Numbered from the stretch's first letter, positions 24,362 to 33,177 are shown. The stretch: DNA of 64,000 bases from Corynebacterium mustelae (GCF_001020985.1 NZ_CP011542.1:2976001-3040000); one strand, 5' to 3'. Made by a program: numbers and translations. Notes: generated by a model not told the origin, from the letters alone.

Positions 24362-24796
24362 ATGAGCGAATTGACCGAGCCGTTCACCATCGACCGGGTA
24401 GCGGATTACTTACGGGCGCAAGATTATAATTTCACTACAGACCAGGACGGCGATATTTTTACCGGGTTCGACGAAAACAACTTTGTTTTGGTGGCTACCG
24501 GAAAAATGCGGGAAATTTACGTGGTTCGTGCAACGTGGAAAGTAACAGCACCTATTGATGCACGGGGGAAATTAGTAGAGATCTGCAACGACTGGAATCG
24601 GGAGAAGTTGTGGCCCAAAGCCTATGTCACCGTCGATGACGAAGGCATGGTGCGGGTGCACGCCGAAACAAATACCGATCTAGAGCACGGGGTGGGTGAC
24701 CGGCAGTTAGCTCAGTTTACTGACTGTGGTATCGCCACAGCGTTGCAGCTGTTTAACCGGCTCGATGAGGAATTCCCGGACACCCGGTTCTCCTAA
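24362..24796 (+). CDS. YbjN-domain protein
   Basis: A 144-residue protein with the YbjN fold pattern: TIDRVADYLRAQDYNF, then DGDIFTGFDENNFVLV, ICNDWNREKLWPKAYV and HAETNTDLEHGV. YbjN-type proteins resemble type III secretion chaperones and are often regulatory partners of neighbouring genes. The stop overlaps the start of the next gene (TAATG), so the two are coupled. GGAAAG precedes the ATG by 12 bases. Confidence 0.85.
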   Translation: MSELTEPFTIDRVADYLRAQDYNFTTDQDGDIFTGFDENNFVLVATGKMREIYVVRATWKVTAPIDARGKLVEICNDWNREKLWPKAYVTVDDEGMVRVHAETNTDLEHGVGDRQLAQFTDCGIATALQLFNRLDEEFPDTRFS

Positions 24797-25650
24797 TGCG
24801 TCTTGTTATTCTTCGGTGCGGGACCGACCTCAAGCTTAGTTTTCCGCCCACCGCCGAGCTTTTCGACGTCTCCGCAGTGCCGGGTCGGCGCGAGTTGAAT
24901 CCGCTTAACGTCATTACCGCCGAAATTTTGCCGGTTGACCCAACCCCTAGTCTCACGGATATTGCGCAGCAGCCCGACGTGTCCCACCTCGGCACACCCA
25001 CGTTTGCTCCGCAGCCTATCGACGAGCCCCTAAGGGTTGTCGTCATCGGATCCGATGCGGCGCTATCGGCCGTTTTGACCAGACTGATGCGCGCCGACAC
25101 CATGTGGGCAGAAATCGGTTTTGTGCCCACCGATTCGCATTCCAATGCCGCACAGCACTGGGGCTTGAGTGAGCTTTCTGCCCAGGAGCAATTGGATTTC
25201 GCCGCCACCGGCCGGGTCCACCCGCTGCCGGTGATTCGGGACGATTCCGCCACGGTTGTTGCTGGCACTGCGACTGTTACTGATTGGGACAATAAGGAAA
25301 TCACGGCGGAAATAATCGTCGATGATGATGTTCTACTACGGCACCAATCCGGTCGACGTATTCCCCGTTATGGGATTTTCGGCGCCAAATTGGTGCCTAT
25401 GTTTGACGCGCCTGGAATAGCAGCAGCGGTTTTAGATTCTCCGCTTTCGCGCTCGGCGAAAAAATGGTGGCAGCGCTCGCCACTTCCGACGGCTACCACC
25501 GACCCGGACACGGTTCACACCGGCCGGGCGTTGCAAGCTGGCGGTGAAACTTTGCGAGTCACCATCGATGGGGTTTCCCGTAAACGCGCGGTGGAACGAG
25601 TGACCTTCTACCGACATCTACGCGACCTCCAAGCGGTTCGGAAAATCTAG
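24796..25650 (+). CDS. Conserved corynebacterial protein of unknown function
   Basis: A 284-residue protein with no membrane segment or signal. The middle (RVVVIGSDAALSAVLTRLMRAD) looks like a nucleotide- or cofactor-binding Rossmann-type strand-loop-helix. The C-terminal end (GRALQAGGETLRVTIDGVSRKRAVERVTFYRHLRDL) resembles the last segment of diacylglycerol-kinase-like proteins, but the catalytic GGDGT is absent. Tightly coupled to the YbjN gene and convergent with the FUSC gene, which it overlaps by four bases. Function not recognised. Confidence 0.5.
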   Translation: MRLVILRCGTDLKLSFPPTAELFDVSAVPGRRELNPLNVITAEILPVDPTPSLTDIAQQPDVSHLGTPTFAPQPIDEPLRVVVIGSDAALSAVLTRLMRADTMWAEIGFVPTDSHSNAAQHWGLSELSAQEQLDFAATGRVHPLPVIRDDSATVVAGTATVTDWDNKEITAEIIVDDDVLLRHQSGRRIPRYGIFGAKLVPMFDAPGIAAAVLDSPLSRSAKKWWQRSPLPTATTDPDTVHTGRALQAGGETLRVTIDGVSRKRAVERVTFYRHLRDLQAVRKI

Positions 25651-26813
25651 TCCGCCACGCTCCCGTCATGATCCCACAGCTCTGGCGGTTGGCATGGATG
25701 CTCTGACGTTGGCCGGAGAATTGCCACCGCACTGCGTCTAGACAAGCCACATATCTGAAGCAAGTCCACAATGATGGACCTGGATTGCCCCAAGATCATT
25801 TGCGCAGACAGCACCTTGCCCTCCGCCACTTCCAGCCGAGCCTGGTTACCCAATACCCGCAACCGCTTGATAAGTTCCGGCATTTCTTTGTGTGCATCTT
25901 CCCCACCGCTGAATAATTCCTGTAGCCGCAGGGAAACGTCGGCAAGCTCCGCTATAATCGCGACCTGCTCGGTCGATACTGTGTCTTTATCCTCGGATAG
26001 CACCAATGCCCGGCGCGCCAAGACTCGGGTATTGCGGATCGCGTTATCCACTGGGTTGAGAATACGCATCAAGGAACGAATTTTCGGGCGTTGCCGCCAC
26101 AGCAGTGGGCTGACTGTGAGGTTTTCCGCACCTGCTTTAGCCGCCGCGATCATGTTGTTAATGCCACCCTGGGTACCGCGCGCCTCCTGCAGCGCAGTAC
26201 GAATCGCCTCGGTGTCGCCGGTTTTAAGTGCGAAGGCCACTTGGTCTAAGACCTGGGATGTTACCCCCATAAGCATGGATATTTCCTTGCGCCCTTGTTT
26301 TAACGGCGACTCTGGAAACACAGCGATAACTGCAAGCCCCACCAGACCGCCAATGAAGGCATCCAGCATCCGGTCCGTTCCACCGCTTGTTCCAGGTGGC
26401 AGGATTGTGGCAATCAGCACCGAGGCAAAGGCGGCTTGATTTGCCACCAGCACTCCTTTGTCTAGGAACCTGCCAAATGCGATGGCCACGGCGACCGCGA
26501 CTGCTATCTGCCAAACCCCTGACCCAATGAAGGCTATCATCAGGTCGCCAATTCCTACCCCGAGGCTTACCCCGACAACTAATTCCAGCGCGCGGCGGAA
26601 TCGTTCACCACCAGTGGTGGAAAGCACGATGATGGTAGCCATGGGGGCGAAGAACGGGTCTGGGTTTCCCACCAGGTGTGCTGCTACCCAATAGGATAAG
26701 CCTGCGGCAACAGCGGCTTGGATGATATACAGCCACCCTTCATTCAGGCGGTGCCAGCCTTCCTCAATTCGGGTTTTAATACGGGTGGCTGTGTTCTTTG
26801 TGGCTTTCGGCAT
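25647..26813 (-). CDS. FUSC-family (aromatic acid exporter-like) membrane protein
   Basis: A 388-residue inner-membrane protein. Six helices occupy about residues 28-165 (IIQAAVAAGLSYWVAAHLVG, FFAPMATIIVLSTTGGERFRRALELVVGVSLGVGIGD, IAVAVAVAIAFG and AFIGGLVGLAVIAVFP). A cytoplasmic helical domain fills the second half (LMRILNPVDNAIRNTRVLARRA). This matches the FUSC/ArAE exporter family. Substrate unknown. In C. glutamicum a similar gene lies beside fba. Confidence 0.82.
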   Translation of the reverse strand: MPKATKNTATRIKTRIEEGWHRLNEGWLYIIQAAVAAGLSYWVAAHLVGNPDPFFAPMATIIVLSTTGGERFRRALELVVGVSLGVGIGDLMIAFIGSGVWQIAVAVAVAIAFGRFLDKGVLVANQAAFASVLIATILPPGTSGGTDRMLDAFIGGLVGLAVIAVFPESPLKQGRKEISMLMGVTSQVLDQVAFALKTGDTEAIRTALQEARGTQGGINNMIAAAKAGAENLTVSPLLWRQRPKIRSLMRILNPVDNAIRNTRVLARRALVLSEDKDTVSTEQVAIIAELADVSLRLQELFSGGEDAHKEMPELIKRLRVLGNQARLEVAEGKVLSAQMILGQSRSIIVDLLQICGLSRRSAVAILRPTSEHPCQPPELWDHDGSVAD

Positions 26814-26927
26814 GGTTGTAGTGTTCCGTCTCCAATTCCACCACGGAGTTCGACTTTGTTTCTTTTAGATTCAACGTAGCCAGCTCCCATTGTGTTCCCG
26901 AATGTTTTAAGGCTATATACCTCTAGA

Positions 26928-26994
26928 TGTGTGCTGCGAAACCTGGCGCGCAGGCGTCGAAAAGTATCCCGAAAACCACGCAACGCAGCACACA
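26928..26994. repeat. Intergenic inverted-arm element, copy 2
   Basis: Arms GTGTGCTGCG (26929-26938) and CGCAGCACAC (26984-26993), 65 bp end to end. Its centre contains GGCGTCGAAAAG, a near copy of the dispersed 11-bp word (last base T instead of C), 27 bases from the left arm start. Confidence 0.85.
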
Positions 26995-27022
26995 GCTAAC
27001 TGACCCAAACCACCCCGAACCT

Positions 27023-27087
27023 GTGTGCTGCGAAACCGCATTCAGAGAGGCACGAAATCCCCTAGTTTCCACGCAAACGCAGCACAC
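27023..27087. repeat. Intergenic inverted-arm element, copy 3
   Basis: Arms GTGTGCTGCG (27023-27032) and CGCAGCACAC (27078-27087), again exactly 65 bp. It follows copy 2 after 29 bp, in the 345-bp gap between fba and the FUSC gene. The centre differs from copy 2. Confidence 0.85.
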
Positions 27088-27105
27088 ACCACACCTAGGA
27101 TAAAG

Positions 27106-27141
27106 CACAAAAACACCCGCACCTTGATGCGGGTGCGGGTG
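27106..27141 (-). terminator. Terminator of fba
   Basis: A 10-bp stem CACCCGCACC (27114-27123) with GGTGCGGGTG (27132-27141), 17 bp after the fba stop, with a T5 run downstream on the minus strand. Confidence 0.9.
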
Positions 27142-27158
27142 GAAGATAAGGGAAGAGA

Positions 27159-28193
27159 TTACTTGCTTAAGGTGGTGCCTACAGAGTGCAGGTCCTGGCA
27201 TGCTTCGACGATGCGCTCAGCCATGCCCTGCTCAGCCAGCTTCAGGTAAGAGCGTGGGTCGTAGGTCTTCTTGTTTCCAACTTCGCCGTCGATCTTCAAA
27301 ACGCCGTCGTAGTTGGTGAACATGTGGCCTGCGATTGGGCGGGTAAATGCGTACTGGGTGTCGGTGTCGACGTTCATCTTGATAACACCGTATCGCAGTG
27401 CTTCTTCGATCTTTTCCTTCTCGGAGCCGGAGCCACCGTGGAAGACGAAGTCGAATGGGAGGGCATCATCGCCCAGGCCAAGCTTCTCACGTGCGACCTT
27501 CTGGCCTTCCAACAAGACCTCAGGGCGAAGCTTCACGTTGCCTGGCTTATATACCCCGTGGACGTTGCCGAAAGTAGCGGCTAGCAGGTAGCGGCCGTTT
27601 TCACCGGTTCCGATCGCATCAATGGTCTTGGCGAAGTCTTCCGGGGAGGTGTACAGGTTAGCGCCTGCCTTTGCTTCAACGCCGTCCTCTTCGCCACCAA
27701 CAACACCAATTTCAACCTCAAGAATGATGTTAGCTTTGCGGGCTTTCTCAAGAAGTTCCTGAGCGATGACAAGGTTTTCATCGATTGGGATTGCAGAACC
27801 ATCCCACATGTGGGACTGGAACAGCGGCAGTTCGCCCCGGTCTACGCGCTCCTGGGAGATGGCGATCAGCGGCCGGACGTACTCGTCAAGCACTTCCTTC
27901 TGGCAGTGGTCGGTATGCAGTGCCACGTTGATGTTGTAGTGCTTTGCGGCTTCGTGCGCGAATGCGGCAAGGGCACAGGCACCTGCCACCTTATTCTTGA
28001 CGGACAAGCCGGAACCGAACTCTGCACCACCGGTAGAGAACTGGATGATACCGTCGGATTCTGCCTCCGCGAAACCACGAAGCGCTGCGTTAATGGTTTC
28101 AGAAGAAGTGCAGTTAATCGCCGGGAAGGCAAAGCCGCCTGCCTTGGCGCGATCGAGCATCTCGTTGTAAACCTCAGGAGTTGCGATTGGCAT
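27159..28193 (-). CDS. fba: Fructose-bisphosphate aldolase, class II
   Basis: A 344-residue zinc aldolase of glycolysis and gluconeogenesis. Motifs seen are FAFPAINCTSSETINAAL, the zinc and catalytic ALHTDHCQKE, EIGVVGGEEDGVE, TFGNVHGVYKPGNVKL, FHGGSGSEKEKI and MNVDTDTQYAF. The ATG follows GGAGG at seven bases. Monocistronic, with its own hairpin terminator. Confidence 0.97.
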   Translation of the reverse strand: MPIATPEVYNEMLDRAKAGGFAFPAINCTSSETINAALRGFAEAESDGIIQFSTGGAEFGSGLSVKNKVAGACALAAFAHEAAKHYNINVALHTDHCQKEVLDEYVRPLIAISQERVDRGELPLFQSHMWDGSAIPIDENLVIAQELLEKARKANIILEVEIGVVGGEEDGVEAKAGANLYTSPEDFAKTIDAIGTGENGRYLLAATFGNVHGVYKPGNVKLRPEVLLEGQKVAREKLGLGDDALPFDFVFHGGSGSEKEKIEEALRYGVIKMNVDTDTQYAFTRPIAGHMFTNYDGVLKIDGEVGNKKTYDPRSYLKLAEQGMAERIVEACQDLHSVGTTLSK

Positions 28194-28387
28194 GTGTCAT
28201 CCTCCAAGAATGCCTGTAGTAATGATTGTTTCGGGAGCCGCAAAACTTAAAAGCAACCCGCCTTTACAATTATGCCAGGATCACCGCGCAGATGTGCGGT
28301 TCTAGGTGGGTGAAAAACCACACATTCGGGCATAGGAAATGCCCACTTGCCGACAAAAATCATAAACGAACCTTAGAATGAGAAACC

Positions 28388-29719
28388 ATGCGAAACATTC
28401 GACCCTATCCAGCGTTAATTTCCGATGACAATGATGTCGATTTGTTTGTGCAAAATTTTTCTCGTGCTGCTGTTCAACCGTTCCCAGCCCCGATTGTGGG
28501 TTTCGTTCCGTTGCTTTTCGTAGACCCCTACCGGTTGCCGCCCGAAGTCGTCGAAAAGCTAGAAATAAACCTGGGCAAGCTGTATTCGCTTTTCGACGAC
28601 CCCACGCAGCATGCCACCGTCGAACGCATCATTAATACCTGCGTACCAGTGGCGGCAAGCGCCGCTGACCTACGGTATTGGGCTGGGGTTTATCACACAA
28701 TGTTAGGGGTTGTGCAGGGTTCGACAGAAGCGGTTTTTAACGGTTACACCCAACAGGCCCGGGGCCTTGAGCAGGCGGGGGAAAGTGACTTGGCGGCGGC
28801 ACTGCAAGCACATGCCGGGGTTGATTTGACACCAGAAACCTCCCGCATTGACGATATTTTCGCAGGAAAAGCCGATTCCACGGTTAGCGATTCCGGGGTC
28901 ATGGTGTCGGATTTCATCACGGAATTTGCCCACACCACCCCCGCTAAGGTGGCGGAGTGGATGGCTATGATCGTGCCGGTCATGGAGAATGAACTGAAAG
29001 CTAACCGCTCCGCCAATATTAGTTTCGTGACGCAATTTGATAGAGAACTGAGTAACCAATTATTCGGTTCCGGGCAGGCGGATCCCGCATTCGATGAGGC
29101 GCTTGCTGGCTGGTATAAGCTTTTTTCCGAACAACCAATCCCAATCTTTGAGCATCTGTCCGCCCGGACTACTTATTTCGCGCTACTGCCGTTTGCCCGG
29201 GCAGACTACGATAACCAGCGCCCCCTTCACGACGTATTAAATCGACTTGATGTTCTCCAAAGTGTGGCATATAGCCTCGCTGACTATAAAACCTCCCTGG
29301 CGGCAGCAAATAACCAGATCCGGTGGGCGCAAACCGCAGGTGATTTCTACCAAGCAAAGAAAGCCTCCGAAGCCGCCTGGGAATACGCTAGCCGACTATT
29401 AAAAAATGGGGTTTCCAACATCCACACCGAGGCACTGTGGGCAACCAGAAGCTTCGCCCAGTTGATGTCGCTGGACAATAACAAACATCGCGCTGCGGAA
29501 CTATTACTCAGCGTGCGGCAAAACTTTACTTTTAGTTCACTGGAATTCAGCGCCCAACTAAACTACATTCTCGCAGTTATTGAGCTTGCCGACCTCTTCG
29601 GGCAGGCGCATCAAGATGCTAATCGTCGTCGGCTGCTGACGGAAGCTGCCCAACTTTACGACGACATTGGGCTTAATACCGAGGCGATAAAGCTGCGGCA
29701 ACTTCACAACCTTCGGTAG
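28388..29719 (+). CDS. Helical-repeat protein of unknown function
   Basis: A 443-residue soluble, largely alpha-helical protein. The N terminus reads IRPYPALISDDNDVDLFVQNF. The C-terminal 180 residues (AYSLADYKTSLAAANNQIRWAQTAGDFYQAKKASEAAWEY and following) look like TPR repeats. Families with catalytic residues were not recognised. It starts at ATG within a 194-bp gap after the divergent fba. It may be a scaffold; nothing in the neighbourhood fixes a role. Confidence 0.5.
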   Translation: MRNIRPYPALISDDNDVDLFVQNFSRAAVQPFPAPIVGFVPLLFVDPYRLPPEVVEKLEINLGKLYSLFDDPTQHATVERIINTCVPVAASAADLRYWAGVYHTMLGVVQGSTEAVFNGYTQQARGLEQAGESDLAAALQAHAGVDLTPETSRIDDIFAGKADSTVSDSGVMVSDFITEFAHTTPAKVAEWMAMIVPVMENELKANRSANISFVTQFDRELSNQLFGSGQADPAFDEALAGWYKLFSEQPIPIFEHLSARTTYFALLPFARADYDNQRPLHDVLNRLDVLQSVAYSLADYKTSLAAANNQIRWAQTAGDFYQAKKASEAAWEYASRLLKNGVSNIHTEALWATRSFAQLMSLDNNKHRAAELLLSVRQNFTFSSLEFSAQLNYILAVIELADLFGQAHQDANRRRLLTEAAQLYDDIGLNTEAIKLRQLHNLR

Positions 29720-29885
29720 AGTACCGCGCACAAGTGGTAAAAACTTGGTGAAAAACATATAAAGTAATCTCAGTTTCGCGCCCCTTACCCTAAGAAAAAG
29801 GTATAGTGCTATCAGGCTAACCCTAAGAGGGGTCTGCCCTTCATTGACCTATCGACGTTTGACCCCCGAACAAAAACCGAGCTAC

Positions 29886-30548
29886 ATGTCAAATACACCA
29901 GCGCATCGCCCCGGCACTGACCCTTTCGAGACCACCAGTTTCCCACCAGTCACCGAGCAATTAGGCAACCCATTTAACACCCATCAGCACCCCCAGAATC
30001 CGCAGCAAGCGTTCCACCCCCAACAGCCGCCAATCCAGTATCAACAACCTAAATCCAGTGCTGGCAAAATCATCGCAGTCATCCTCATCATTGTCTTAGC
30101 ACCGCTAGCCTTGCTGGCCGGATGCATGCTATTCGCCGGATACACCATTGTCGATACGGTGAACAGTGAACTGAAAAGCGCTGGTTTTAGCTACAACGAC
30201 ACCGAAGGTGCAGTAGAAACCGTCACGGTGTTGGAAACTCCAGGTGCCAACAACCGACCAACGGAGGAGAACTTCCCCATCGCGGTCACACCGGTCAATA
30301 GCGCCGCCATCAATGATGAACCTGCCGGAAAATTCACTAAATACTTCAAATCTGGCGCCACCAGCGACCCCTTTGCGACCGCCGTCGGAGACCAATTCCG
30401 CATCAATCACAACGCGACGGGAAAAACTAGCGACGAACTGCAGGTATTCTCACCTGTAACCAACCAAACCTACACCATGCAGTGCATTGACCAACATTCG
30501 TATGTCCACTGCACCGGCGGCAATAATGCCCATGTATATATCTCCTAG
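29886..30548 (+). CDS. Single-pass membrane protein with DPF/NPF motifs
   Basis: A 220-residue protein with a Pro/Gln/His-rich cytoplasmic N terminus, a hydrophobic helix (about 60-86, IIAVILIIVLAPLALLAGC) and an extracytoplasmic domain with a late Cys pair (MQCIDQHSYVHCTGG). The N terminus carries GTDPFETTSF and LGNPFNTHQ, similar to short motifs in the cluster at 31.7-48.2 kb and in PknG. The ATG at 29886 was chosen over an upstream TTG at 29844. It overlaps the next gene by 17 bases. Confidence 0.6.
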   Translation: MSNTPAHRPGTDPFETTSFPPVTEQLGNPFNTHQHPQNPQQAFHPQQPPIQYQQPKSSAGKIIAVILIIVLAPLALLAGCMLFAGYTIVDTVNSELKSAGFSYNDTEGAVETVTVLETPGANNRPTEENFPIAVTPVNSAAINDEPAGKFTKYFKSGATSDPFATAVGDQFRINHNATGKTSDELQVFSPVTNQTYTMQCIDQHSYVHCTGGNNAHVYIS

Positions 30549-31353
30549 ATCCCTGTCCAGCGTGTCACTAATCACCTTGGTGAGCCTTAGTGCCTGCACG
30601 ATTCCGGTTGACCGTAAGGCCTCGATAAGCACACCAGCATCCACAACCACCGTGACCCTAACCGCACCGGCACCCCACCAACAATTGGACGGCACCGACC
30701 TTGCAGCAATCGTTGCTAGTGTCGAAGCCGAGACAGGTACGCGCGTCGGCATAGCCGTTGATGGAGTGGTCGCGGGCAGCATTCTTAGCGGCCCGGCCTG
30801 GTCAACAGCGAAAGTTCCGATTTCCATCGCAGCCCTGCGCCAATCTACCGGGCACTACGAGGCCATGCGCAGCGCCATAACCACCTCGGATAACGGTAGT
30901 GCTCAACAACTCTGGGAGTCCTTGGGAAGCGGCGAACTCGCAGCAGAAGCAACCAACGCCATCCTACGGGAAGGCGGCGATTTAACCACTCGAATCCAAC
31001 CATTTGTCCAACGCGACGGCTTTTCCGCATTTGGGCAAACCCAATGGGCATTGATCGACCAATCCACCTTCGCCCAACACTTAACGACGATCCCCCACGC
31101 CGAGTCAGTATTCGCCGCAATGGCAGAGATAGCGCCAGACCAACGTTACGGCTTGGGGCTAATACCCGGCGCGCAGTTCAAAGGCGGCTGGGGGCCAGAA
31201 CCTGACCACGGCTACCTCGTGAGACAATTCGGGGTGATTCCCACCCTATCTGGCCCAGTCGCCGTCGCGATCATCGCCAAAGCTGACGATTATGCTACCG
31301 GGCAAACCGCATTAACCGCGCTGGCAGTCAAGCTGCACTCGCGTATGAAATAG
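30532..31353 (+). CDS. Beta-lactamase-like serine hydrolase lipoprotein
   Basis: A 273-residue exported lipoprotein with lipobox SLSAC, the lipidated Cys being residue 22. Three active-site motifs of serine beta-lactamases and DD-peptidases can be matched: STAK (Ser91, Lys94), SDN (119-121) and KGG (217-219) in place of KTG. It could be a penicillin-binding or beta-lactamase-related hydrolase of the cell surface. Starts at 30526 or 30532 are both possible. It overlaps the preceding membrane-protein gene by 17 bases. Confidence 0.7.
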   Translation: MYISPRSLSSVSLITLVSLSACTIPVDRKASISTPASTTTVTLTAPAPHQQLDGTDLAAIVASVEAETGTRVGIAVDGVVAGSILSGPAWSTAKVPISIAALRQSTGHYEAMRSAITTSDNGSAQQLWESLGSGELAAEATNAILREGGDLTTRIQPFVQRDGFSAFGQTQWALIDQSTFAQHLTTIPHAESVFAAMAEIAPDQRYGLGLIPGAQFKGGWGPEPDHGYLVRQFGVIPTLSGPVAVAIIAKADDYATGQTALTALAVKLHSRMK

Positions 31354-31363
31354 ACGGCTGGCT

Positions 31364-31430
31364 GTGTGGCTGCGAAACCTCAACCTGGTGGCGTCGACAA
31401 GCGCTTGTGAAACCGCGCAACGCAGCACCC
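31364..31430. repeat. Intergenic inverted-arm element, copy 4 (degenerate)
   Basis: The left arm GTGTGGCTGCG (31364-31374) has one inserted G, and the right arm CGCAGCACC (31421-31429) has diverged at its end. The centre contains CGTCGACAAGC at 31392-31402, the C variant of the dispersed 11-bp word, 28 bases from the left arm start. Confidence 0.7.
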
Positions 31431-31474
31431 ACCTCGTACCTCCAACGTCAACCCGGTGTGTTTTATTACAACCT

Positions 31475-31539
31475 GTGTGCTGCGAAACCATGCCGCAATC
31501 CTCTCCAGCGCTGCCCCATATCTCACAATCGCAGCACAC
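31475..31539. repeat. Intergenic inverted-arm element, copy 5
   Basis: Arms GTGTGCTGCG (31475-31484) and CGCAGCACAC (31530-31539), 65 bp end to end. Confidence 0.85.
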
Positions 31540-31580
31540 ACCAGAGCTAACCATTATGAGGCTGCAAGCCACCTTCCACC

Positions 31581-31645
31581 GTGTGCTGCGAAACTCCGTG
31601 TAGATTGCAGCAATGCACCCCGTACAACCACACAACGCAGCACAC
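31581..31645. repeat. Intergenic inverted-arm element, copy 6
   Basis: Arms GTGTGCTGCG (31581-31590) and CGCAGCACAC (31636-31645), 65 bp end to end. With copies 4 and 5 it fills most of the 349-bp gap between the convergent lipoprotein gene and the nine-gene cluster. Confidence 0.85.
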
Positions 31646-31650
31646 ACAAA

Positions 31651-31688
31651 AGCCCAAGAAGTTTTATGGGGGTTAAGCTTCTTGGGCT
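31651..31688 (-). terminator. Terminator of the 31.7-48.2 kb cluster
   Basis: An 11-bp perfect stem AGCCCAAGAAG (31651-31661) with CTTCTTGGGCT (31678-31688), followed on the minus strand by TTTT. It lies 14 bp after the last stop of the cluster. Confidence 0.85.
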
Positions 31689-31702
31689 GTAGTAGCGAAA
31701 AA

Positions 31703-32161
31703 TTACTGACCAAACCACGCGTTATTGCGTGGTAACCACACCATGCCACCAGCCACGGCCCCGATAAGGCTAAGCGGCCACAGGCTAGTCACAATGTAGA
31801 AAAAACCAATGATGCTGGTAGCTGACACCAACCAGCGAGACCAGAACCTAGCCTTAAGCAAACCCACAGCACCGATGGTATTGACGATGCCAATAACTAC
31901 GGCGATAAAAACAACCAGGTCGCGGGCATTGGATCGAGTGGTGAACTCGTTGAAAAGCAGCCAGAGCATAACGCAAGCAACAAGGAGATACACCGCGGCT
32001 GCCAACTTCACGATGAACGGAGCATCCCACATGCGTACGGCGGCGAATGGTGGGTGTTGACGGCTAACAGTGGAGCTACCAACCACTTGGTAAGCGTAAT
32101 CAGCGCCGGTGTGTAATTCCTGCTGTTTAGGTGGGTCGGCGAACGGGTCACGAAAACTCAT
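31703..32161 (-). CDS. Small membrane protein of the GTPase/tubulin/vWA cluster
   Basis: A 152-residue protein with an N-terminal cytoplasmic tail beginning MSFRDPFADPPKQQ, which carries the cluster's DPF-acidic motif. Three to four membrane helices follow (about 51-70, 79-102, 112-128 and 130-145). It is the last gene of the cluster, 14 bp after the GTPase stop, and is followed by a terminator. Function unknown. Confidence 0.6.
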   Translation of the reverse strand: MSFRDPFADPPKQQELHTGADYAYQVVGSSTVSRQHPPFAAVRMWDAPFIVKLAAAVYLLVACVMLWLLFNEFTTRSNARDLVVFIAVVIGIVNTIGAVGLLKARFWSRWLVSATSIIGFFYIVTSLWPLSLIGAVAGGMVWLPRNNAWFGQ

Positions 32162-32175
32162 CTAGTCCTCATTCC

Positions 32176-33174
32176 TTACATCAATACCCTGCGTTCTGAG
32201 AGGAACCATCGAAGCGGATCCAAGACCCGGTACGGGGCGATTCCTTTTCGATCCAAATTCTCACCACGAGGTGACTCCCCCAAAGCGGAAACCGCAAAGT
32301 AGGAAAGCCGCTCGGGAACAGCACGATACGCATGGGCCATCATGTTTAACAGTCGATCAGCTTCCAACTTGATCAGTAACGATTGGATCTCTAAGTGCAA
32401 TACCCATTGACTGTGGTAAACGTAATTGAAGCCCGTATCGCGCCGAAAGCCAGCACCCAGATTCCCCATGATGCTTTTCCACTCCTGCTTATCTTGCAGA
32501 CGCTCTAACTCCTGCAAGGTGTCAAACTTGGAGACCGCCACCGCCAACTTCGGCCGAGAATCACCTAAAAGACGCACAATATTGCGAAAAACATCTTCCG
32601 GATTTCCACCCAATTGGCGTGGAGTGGGGATAAGCCCCTGCAAATACGTGGCGATGCTGGGGACTTTCAGCGGATCGAAAAGGAAAATTACCAGGTCACA
32701 GTTTTTGAAAAACCGCATGGATAAAGGATCAACATTCGGGTTTTCCAAATCCTCACCAGCAACGTCGCGGATAACCAAGTAGTGGTGACGTGATACACCC
32801 TCCGGATCTGGCCAGTACCCGAGACTAAAAATAAACGGATCCCGCTGATAGGCGTCCTCATTCACGCTCGTGGGTGTAGGCGGCATGTGCTTGAGCTCTT
32901 GATACAGCGGCTTTTCATATTTTTCCTGGTACCGGATCCGCGTCGATTCATCAGCCGGTTCAATGGTGATGTGCGGGAATCGCTGTTGAGCAAGAAGTTC
33001 CAATTGCTTGATCACAACCGCAAGATACAGGCTCTTCCCGGAAGCGCGGGCACCAGCCATAGCCACACAAAAGGTCACGGATTCCGCCCAATCCGGCAAC
33101 AGCGGATTACCAGCATAGGATATTGTTTGACCAGGCTCTAACAATTCATAGGTGTCGGGGCAACACGCATACAT
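32176..33174 (-). CDS. TRAFAC-type GTPase-domain protein (DO-GTPase2-like)
   Basis: A 332-residue P-loop NTPase. Walker A is GARASGKS at residues 41-48, the switch II/Walker B region is IRDVAGED, and the specificity motif is VAVSKFD (S/N-K-x-D), together diagnostic of a GTPase. The N-terminal YACCPDTYE may be a worn zinc-ribbon remnant, a module I remember preceding this GTPase class. The gene is 3 bp after the vWA-like gene and in the same operon as a GAP1-N-like protein, the partner expected for such GTPases. Confidence 0.78.
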   Translation of the reverse strand: MYACCPDTYELLEPGQTISYAGNPLLPDWAESVTFCVAMAGARASGKSLYLAVVIKQLELLAQQRFPHITIEPADESTRIRYQEKYEKPLYQELKHMPPTPTSVNEDAYQRDPFIFSLGYWPDPEGVSRHHYLVIRDVAGEDLENPNVDPLSMRFFKNCDLVIFLFDPLKVPSIATYLQGLIPTPRQLGGNPEDVFRNIVRLLGDSRPKLAVAVSKFDTLQELERLQDKQEWKSIMGNLGAGFRRDTGFNYVYHSQWVLHLEIQSLLIKLEADRLLNMMAHAYRAVPERLSYFAVSALGESPRGENLDRKGIAPYRVLDPLRWFLSERRVLM

Positions 33175-33177
33175 GAT

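Noticed and set aside
26923..27201. Open frames on both strands in the fba-FUSC gap
   Set aside because: They read through two inverted-arm elements and the fba terminator; the apparent Cys-rich peptide is encoded by the repeat arms.
17722..31645. Interpreting the inverted-arm elements as a CRISPR array
   Set aside because: Arms are inverted, not direct; copies are scattered, and no cas genes are present.
31312..31749. A 145-codon open frame on the minus strand in the gap containing three repeat elements
   Set aside because: The peptide repeats because the DNA repeats; it crosses the terminator of the neighbouring cluster and lacks start signals.
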